A stretch of DNA of 64,000 nt, from contig CAWBNC010000015.1 of the NCBI GenBank assembly GCA_963789785.1, positions 124,001-188,000 on the forward strand. Reading direction: 5' to 3'. The stretch comes from JAEULH01 sp963789785. Lineage in GTDB: Bacteria; Pseudomonadota; Alphaproteobacteria; Rhodospirillales; Defluviicoccaceae. Under the pieces are notes generated by a model. It had not been told where the DNA came from, did not search any database, and saw nothing but the letters and a program-made list of their open reading frames with translations. The translations under genes and the position numbers were made by a program. Shown piece after piece: positions 59,926 through 64,000 of this stretch. Numbering within the stretch: position 1 is the stretch's first letter; the number at the start of each line of letters is the position of its first letter.

Positions 59926-60528
59926 ATGGCAAGATATAACGGACCAAAATGTAAATTGTGCAGAAGAGAAGGTATTAAACTTAACCTAAAAGGAAGTAGA
60001 TGTGACAGTGATAAATGCGCAGTGATAAAAAGACCGCAAGCACCGGGACAGCATGGTACATCAAGAAAACAATTATCGGATTATGGTAAACAATTAAGAG
60101 AAAAACAGAAAGCAAAAAGGATCTATGGTGTATTAGAAAAACAATTCAGGAACTACGTTAATGAAGCATTAAAAACTAAAGGAGTTTCTGGTAATGTGTT
60201 AATGCAAAAACTTGAAGCCAGACTTGATAATCTGGTCTACAGAAGCGGTTTTGCAGTATCAAGAGCTCAGGCAAGACAATTTGTCAGGAACGGATACTTT
60301 TTGATAAACGGAACCAGAGCAACAACTCCGTCACATTCCCTAACAGCGGGGGATGTAATTAAACCGATCAGTTTTGACAAGATCCACTTAAGAGAGGGAT
60401 TTGTTCTTCCTGAATGGCTACAAGCCAATGTTAAAGAAAGATTTGTGAAGGTTGAAAGACTACCCGGAGAAGAGGATTTCCAGGAAGCTTTTAATCCCCA
60501 GCTAATTATTGAATTTTATTCAAGGTAA
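59926..60528 (+). CDS. rpsD: ribosomal protein S4
   Basis: Intact 200 residues. The N-terminal zinc site is complete (CKLCRREG and CDSDKCAV), and the S4 RNA-binding domain has LEARLDNLVYRSGFAVSRAQ followed by ARQFVRNGYFLING. Nucleates 30S assembly; in many bacteria it represses its own operon. Confidence 0.96.
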   Translation: MARYNGPKCKLCRREGIKLNLKGSRCDSDKCAVIKRPQAPGQHGTSRKQLSDYGKQLREKQKAKRIYGVLEKQFRNYVNEALKTKGVSGNVLMQKLEARLDNLVYRSGFAVSRAQARQFVRNGYFLINGTRATTPSHSLTAGDVIKPISFDKIHLREGFVLPEWLQANVKERFVKVERLPGEEDFQEAFNPQLIIEFYSR

Positions 60529-60547
60529 AAAATTTAAAAAATAAACT

Positions 60548-61468
60548 ATGTACGTAAATAAAGAAAACTTAAATATAGAAACAATAACTGAATCAAAAAG
60601 TTCCGGCTCATACGAATTATCACCACTTCCTACAGGATTTGGAAATACTTTGGGAAATTCTTTAAGAAGAGTACTACTTATAGCAACAAGTGGTGCGGCA
60701 ATTACTCAAGTAAAGATAAAGGGAGCACCCCACCAATTCACCTCTCTAAAAGGTGTTAAAGAGGACGTGGTGGAACTTACCTTGAATTTAAAAAAGATAA
60801 GATTCAAGATCCATACAAATACTACTGTGGTAGCAACAATAAAGAAAAAGGGACCGGGAAAAATCACCGCAAAAGATATAGAAGTGACTTCTGATGCAGA
60901 AGTAATGAACAAAGATCAGCATATTGCTACATTGGCAGATAAGAGTTCTGAATTTGAAGCAGAATTGATCATAGAACCAGGTGTAGGTTATTCACCTATG
61001 GAAGAAAGACAAACATCAAAGGTCGGTGTGATCGTTTTAGATGCACTCTTTTCACCGATAACAAATGTTACTTATTCTATAGAACCAACAAGGTTTGGCG
61101 AAAGGGCGGATCTTGATAAATTAATTTTAAATATAGAAACAGACGGCAGTATAAATCCGCATGATGCCTTGCTGGATGCATCAAAAATGTTAAAAGACTT
61201 TTTTGAGACAATTATTGCAGGCGGCGGTAAAGCAAAAGATGATGAAGAAAAAGAAGAAACAACCATGATCACCTTAAAAGCTGAGAACGTATCTATAGAA
61301 GAATTACCTCTACAAACAAGAACAATTAATGCCCTTAAAAAGCACGGTATAGAGACATTGCATGAATTAGCACAAAAAAGTGATGAAGAAATATCGGATA
61401 TTAAAAATCTGGGTGAAAAATCGTTAACTGAAATTAAAAAACTGCTTAAAAAAGAAGGTTTAAGATAA
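60548..61468 (+). CDS. rpoA: RNA polymerase alpha subunit
   Basis: Intact 306 residues. The N-terminal dimerisation domain has GFGNTLGNSLRRVLLIATSG and VSIEPTRFGERADLDKLILN-like text; the C-terminal helix-hairpin-helix domain is LPLQTRTINALKKHGIETLH and EISDIKNLGEKSLTEIKKLL. A Lys/Glu-rich linker joins them. Starts 20 bp after rpsD and is followed 2 bp later by rplQ. Confidence 0.96.
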   Translation: MYVNKENLNIETITESKSSGSYELSPLPTGFGNTLGNSLRRVLLIATSGAAITQVKIKGAPHQFTSLKGVKEDVVELTLNLKKIRFKIHTNTTVVATIKKKGPGKITAKDIEVTSDAEVMNKDQHIATLADKSSEFEAELIIEPGVGYSPMEERQTSKVGVIVLDALFSPITNVTYSIEPTRFGERADLDKLILNIETDGSINPHDALLDASKMLKDFFETIIAGGGKAKDDEEKEETTMITLKAENVSIEELPLQTRTINALKKHGIETLHELAQKSDEEISDIKNLGEKSLTEIKKLLKKEGLR

Positions 61469-61469
61469 T

Positions 61470-62042
61470 ATGAGACATAGAGTTGATAAAAACAAGTTAA
61501 CAAGTGACAAAGGACATCAAAGAGCGTTACTGAAAAACTTGTCTGCATCACTAATTGAGCACGAAAAGATAGAAACAACCTTTGCTAAGGCTAAAAGTTT
61601 AAGACCTTATATTGAAAGACTTGTTACCAAAGCAAAAAAAGGAAGTGATTACAATACCTTAAGATATTTACGTACCAAATTATTTTCGGAAGATGCGATC
61701 AGAAAGTTAGTCACAGATATAGCGCCAAATTATAATGAAGTAAAAGGCGGCTACACCAGAATTGTAAAAGTAAGGAACAGAGATGGAGACAACAGTGTTA
61801 TGGCATATATCGAATTTGTAAATTTAACTAAAAAGACACCTGCAAAAAGTGAAAAGACAAAACAAAAAACAGCGATAACTGAAGAAACTAAGAACGAAGA
61901 AAAGACAGAACTTAAAGGTACTGATACCAAAGTTAAAACACCAAAAAAAGAAACTAAAGAGGTTTCAACCAAAAAAACTAAGCCGGCAAAAACCAAAGCC
62001 AAAAAACCTATTTCAAAAAAGGATATAAAGAATGAAAAATAA
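61470..62042 (+). CDS. rplQ: ribosomal protein L17 with long Lys-rich tail
   Basis: The first 120 residues are L17: MRHRVDKNKLTSDKGHQRAL, LIEHEKIETTFAKAKSLRPY and the end YTRIVKVRNRDGDNSVMAYI. About 70 extra residues follow, made of Lys, Thr, Glu and Pro (for example KTKPAKTKAKKPISKKDIKN), probably disordered and RNA-binding. The tail's last codons overlap the start of rplM by 11 bp, so the extension is real and not a lost stop. Confidence 0.93.
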   Translation: MRHRVDKNKLTSDKGHQRALLKNLSASLIEHEKIETTFAKAKSLRPYIERLVTKAKKGSDYNTLRYLRTKLFSEDAIRKLVTDIAPNYNEVKGGYTRIVKVRNRDGDNSVMAYIEFVNLTKKTPAKSEKTKQKTAITEETKNEEKTELKGTDTKVKTPKKETKEVSTKKTKPAKTKAKKPISKKDIKNEK

Positions 62043-62490
62043 AACCACGTTTGATAAAACATATAATACCACGGTTAATTGGCATTTGATTGATGCTGAC
62101 GGAAAAATCCTAGGTAAAGTAGCAACTGATGCTGCTAAGATCCTGATCGGTAAAAATAAAGCAGAATTCTCAACTCACCAGAATGCCGGAGACAAGGTTG
62201 TAGTTACTAATGCTAAAAAGATTGCCGTAACGGGAAACAAATTGGATGGGAAAGTATATATAAGACATACAAACCATCCGGGTGGTATAAAAGAAGAAAC
62301 CCTAAGAAACCTTTTGGAAAGACGCCCTGAAGAAGTCATCAGAAAAGCTATAAAAGGCATGTTACCAAAAAATAAGTTAATGCAGGAAAGACTGAACAAT
62401 TTATATATATATGCTGAGGCAGACCATCCACATCAAGGACAGACTACTGTCACAGAAAATAAAAGTGAAGAAGTAAAGGAAAATAATTAA
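62032..62490 (+). CDS. rplM: ribosomal protein L13
   Basis: Intact 152 residues. WHLIDADGKILGKVATDAAK, NAGDKVVVTNAKKIAVTGNK and IRKAIKGMLPKNKLMQERLN are conserved. A Glu/Lys-rich tail of about ten residues is added. Paired with rpsI as in nearly all bacteria. Confidence 0.96.
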   Translation: MKNKTTFDKTYNTTVNWHLIDADGKILGKVATDAAKILIGKNKAEFSTHQNAGDKVVVTNAKKIAVTGNKLDGKVYIRHTNHPGGIKEETLRNLLERRPEEVIRKAIKGMLPKNKLMQERLNNLYIYAEADHPHQGQTTVTENKSEEVKENN

Positions 62491-62492
62491 TT

Positions 62493-62918
62493 ATGGATGA
62501 ACCAAAAAAAACAAAAAAGAATAAAGACTTTATATCCGGAACAGGCAGAAGAAAAACAGCAATTGCCAGTGTTTTTTTGTATGAAAAAAAAGGGGATATT
62601 ATAATAAATGATAAACTTGCGACAGAATACTTTGACAAAGAAAAAGATCTGATAAAACTGCATAAGCCGTTCCATGCTGTTGGGGTATCCCATCCTGAAG
62701 CAAAGTTTTCAGCGACTGTAAAAGTATCCGGATCAGGTAGAGAAGCCCAGCTTGATGCTGTTGTACACGGTATTTCAAGAGCTTTGGCAACCTTAAGCGA
62801 AGAAAATCAATCTATTTTGAGAAAACAAGGTTTGCTGACACGAGACCCCAGAATGGTCGAACGTAAGAAATATTATCTGCATAAAGCACGTAAAGCACCT
62901 CAATACAGTAAGAGATAG
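62493..62918 (+). CDS. rpsI: ribosomal protein S9
   Basis: Intact 141 residues. ISGTGRRKTAIASVFLYEKK, VKVSGSGREAQLDAVVHGIS and the C-terminal DPRMVERKKYYLHKARKAPQ then YSKR, which reaches the P site, are complete. Two bases after rplM. Last gene of the operon; the next gene is on the other strand. Confidence 0.96.
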   Translation: MDEPKKTKKNKDFISGTGRRKTAIASVFLYEKKGDIIINDKLATEYFDKEKDLIKLHKPFHAVGVSHPEAKFSATVKVSGSGREAQLDAVVHGISRALATLSEENQSILRKQGLLTRDPRMVERKKYYLHKARKAPQYSKR

Positions 62919-62924
62919 TTTATA

Positions 62925-63428
62925 TTAATCTGATAGTGGTTTTGATTGAGCGGCTAAATTTCTGTTGCTGTCTATGATCATATCCGACAATTTTTCCTTA
63001 TCGATCAGTAAGATATTGTTATGTTCTCCAAATGTCACTGCCTCTTTTGTAAAGTCTGCATTTGTTACAACAACACCCATACCTGCTTTGAATGCCTGCA
63101 TGGCATGAATAGTTTCTTTTACGGTATTTATATCAACCAATTGGTCAGACCTTTTAATTTTGACTATATTGGTATTATTTTCTTTAGTTATTACAAGATC
63201 TGCACCATAATCTCCCGATTTGTCTATTAACATTACTTCATAACCCAGTTTTATGAATGTTTCAATTAAAAACTTACTAAAGTCGTTGTCGGACAGGGAA
63301 TTTATTTGGCGGATAGCTTCGAGATGGGCTTTTTCGCTTTTTCTATATATAAGTAAGAAGTCAACTGCAAAATAAATTACAAAAAGACCGACTATAAATA
63401 TAAAAACTGTAATCACGCCAAGTTCCAT
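62925..63428 (-). CDS. Mrr-type restriction-endonuclease-fold protein with membrane anchor
   Basis: 167 residues: one N-terminal membrane helix (about 5-27) then a PD-(D/E)xK-like domain. SDNDFSKFLIETFIKLGYEV and DKSGDYGADLVITKENNTNI match the Mrr catalytic domain, with Asp in GDYGADLVI. The usual QxK that completes the site reads KIK here (NIVKIKRS), so catalysis is uncertain. YraN-like or DUF2034-type proteins are alternatives. It converges on rpsI with 6 bp between stops. Confidence 0.75.
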   Translation of the reverse strand: MELGVITVFIFIVGLFVIYFAVDFLLIYRKSEKAHLEAIRQINSLSDNDFSKFLIETFIKLGYEVMLIDKSGDYGADLVITKENNTNIVKIKRSDQLVDINTVKETIHAMQAFKAGMGVVVTNADFTKEAVTFGEHNNILLIDKEKLSDMIIDSNRNLAAQSKPLSD

Positions 63429-63475
63429 TGGGTTAATTATACAAAAAATTATGTAATGGGAAATAAAAAAGTATT

Positions 63476-63524
63476 AACCAGCGTGTTGTTCTCCTTTTCT
63501 CCTTTAAAAAGGGGCACGCTGGTT
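63476..63524. repeat. inverted repeat with 10-bp perfect arms
   Basis: AACCAGCGTG (63,476-63,485) and CACGCTGGTT (63,515-63,524) pair perfectly; inside, CCTTT and AAAGG add a second stem. It lies in the gap between two minus-strand genes. A 77-codon plus-strand frame that covers it is not credible. Confidence 0.7.
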
Positions 63525-63591
63525 GTATTGATTCGCTTTCTTGAAAAACGAATATTCGCGTCATTATTAAAGATTCAGACAAGAAAAAATG

Positions 63592-63939
63592 TTAATCTTC
63601 CTTACAATCAGTTAAACACATTCGACACAAAAAAACATAGTCTCCTGCTGTTGTTATACTATTACCGCATTTTCCCCCCGGAGCATTAGAGTGCTTATCT
63701 GACTTGCAAATACAAGTTTTTGTATTAGCCTCAATTCCCTTTGGTATTTGTTTGACAAAGGTCGCTATGACCTTTCTGGGTATCTTGGAACCTATGTTTT
63801 GCAACTTTGACAGATCAAGACCCAAGTCTCTTAAGCTCAACGTAACATCCCGCCCTAATTGTATATTGATGGTATCAATGGATGTTCTTACTACAAAAAA
63901 CTGCAACTTTCCGTAATATCCTACATCTATAACAGTCAT
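63592..63939 (-). CDS. small cysteine-rich hypothetical protein
   Basis: 115 residues, no family recognised. The first 70 residues form a plausible alpha/beta or small beta domain (MTVIDVGYYGKLQFFVVRTS). The C-terminus holds seven Cys in CICKSDKH, KCGN and CRMCLTDC, which could bind zinc or form disulfides. Base composition matches the neighbouring genes. Near the window edge, so its operon context is not visible. Confidence 0.55.
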   Translation of the reverse strand: MTVIDVGYYGKLQFFVVRTSIDTINIQLGRDVTLSLRDLGLDLSKLQNIGSKIPRKVIATFVKQIPKGIEANTKTCICKSDKHSNAPGGKCGNSITTAGDYVFLCRMCLTDCKED

Positions 63940-64000
63940 AATTTTTTCCTTTTTTTCTCTAACCTTTCCTGATAGATTTGTTGGAGAGATTTTAACTTAT

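Noticed and set aside
63456..63689. 77-codon plus-strand frame near the right end
   Set aside because: It crosses a large inverted repeat and overlaps a better minus-strand gene; no homology.

Overview
The window is two unrelated genomes joined end to end. Positions 1 to about 32,380 are high-GC DNA with the gene content and order of an alphaproteobacterium, Rhodospirillales-like by gene order. Positions 32,411 to 64,000 are AT-rich DNA carrying the ribosomal and RNA polymerase operons of a small-genome bacterium, most likely a Candidate Phyla Radiation (Patescibacteria) member. Intact genes there end properly at TGA (secA), so the code is standard and the recoded Absconditabacteria/Gracilibacteria are unlikely. 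Between the halves, 32,381-32,410 looks like the remnant of two back-to-back Oxford Nanopore ligation adapters. The join is therefore best read as a chimeric read or contig, not as horizontal transfer.

Alphaproteobacterial half. On the minus strand, in transcription order, it carries DUF4164-zapA-6S RNA-5-formyl-THF cyclo-ligase-ymdB, then yebC-ruvC-ruvA-ruvB-ybgC-tolQ-tolR-tolA-tolB-pal-cpoB-tilS-ftsH-folP-glmM-thiD. This is a conserved block for Holliday junction processing, the Tol-Pal envelope machine, tRNA-Ile lysidine synthesis, membrane proteolysis, folate, cell-wall precursor and thiamine synthesis. A cassette with a Tat-exported beta carbonic anhydrase and a broken SHOCT gene sits beside thiD and is flanked by a diverged copy of the thiD 3' end. 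Left of it are a DUF389 membrane protein, a TPR protein, an SDR oxidoreductase, an alpha/beta hydrolase and an HlyD-type adaptor. To the right, on the plus strand, are gap, a small unknown, class I fructose-bisphosphate aldolase, thiE, efp, an inositol monophosphatase, an OmpA-like protein and a MotA-like/MotB-like pair. The MotB-like gene is cut by the chimeric join.

AT-rich half. On the minus strand, in transcription order, it holds rpoB-rpoC-rpsL-rpsG-fusA-tuf-rpsJ-rplC-rplD-rplW-rplB-rpsS-rplV-rpsC-rplP-rpmC-rpsQ-rplN-rplX-rplE, with rplE cut by the join. Beyond rpoB lie lepB, a divergent membrane glycosyltransferase-like TPR protein, secA, uppP, a spermidine-synthase-like methyltransferase and serS. 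A plus-strand operon infA-rpmJ-rpsM-rpsK-rpsD-rpoA-rplQ-rplM-rpsI follows, then an Mrr-like nuclease-fold protein and a small cysteine-rich protein.

Sequence quality is uneven. Single-base frameshifts break conserved essential genes: about one per 3-5 kb in the first half, very many from about 38 to 48 kb (tuf, fusA, rpsG, rpsL, rpoC, rpoB), and almost none after 50 kb. These look like consensus errors, not pseudogenes. I found no CRISPR array, insertion sequence, tRNA, rRNA or convincing new multi-gene system. The items most worth a second look are the adapter-marked join, the duplicated thiD tail around the carbonic anhydrase cassette, the short ribosomal protein L3, and several structured leaders and inverted repeats.
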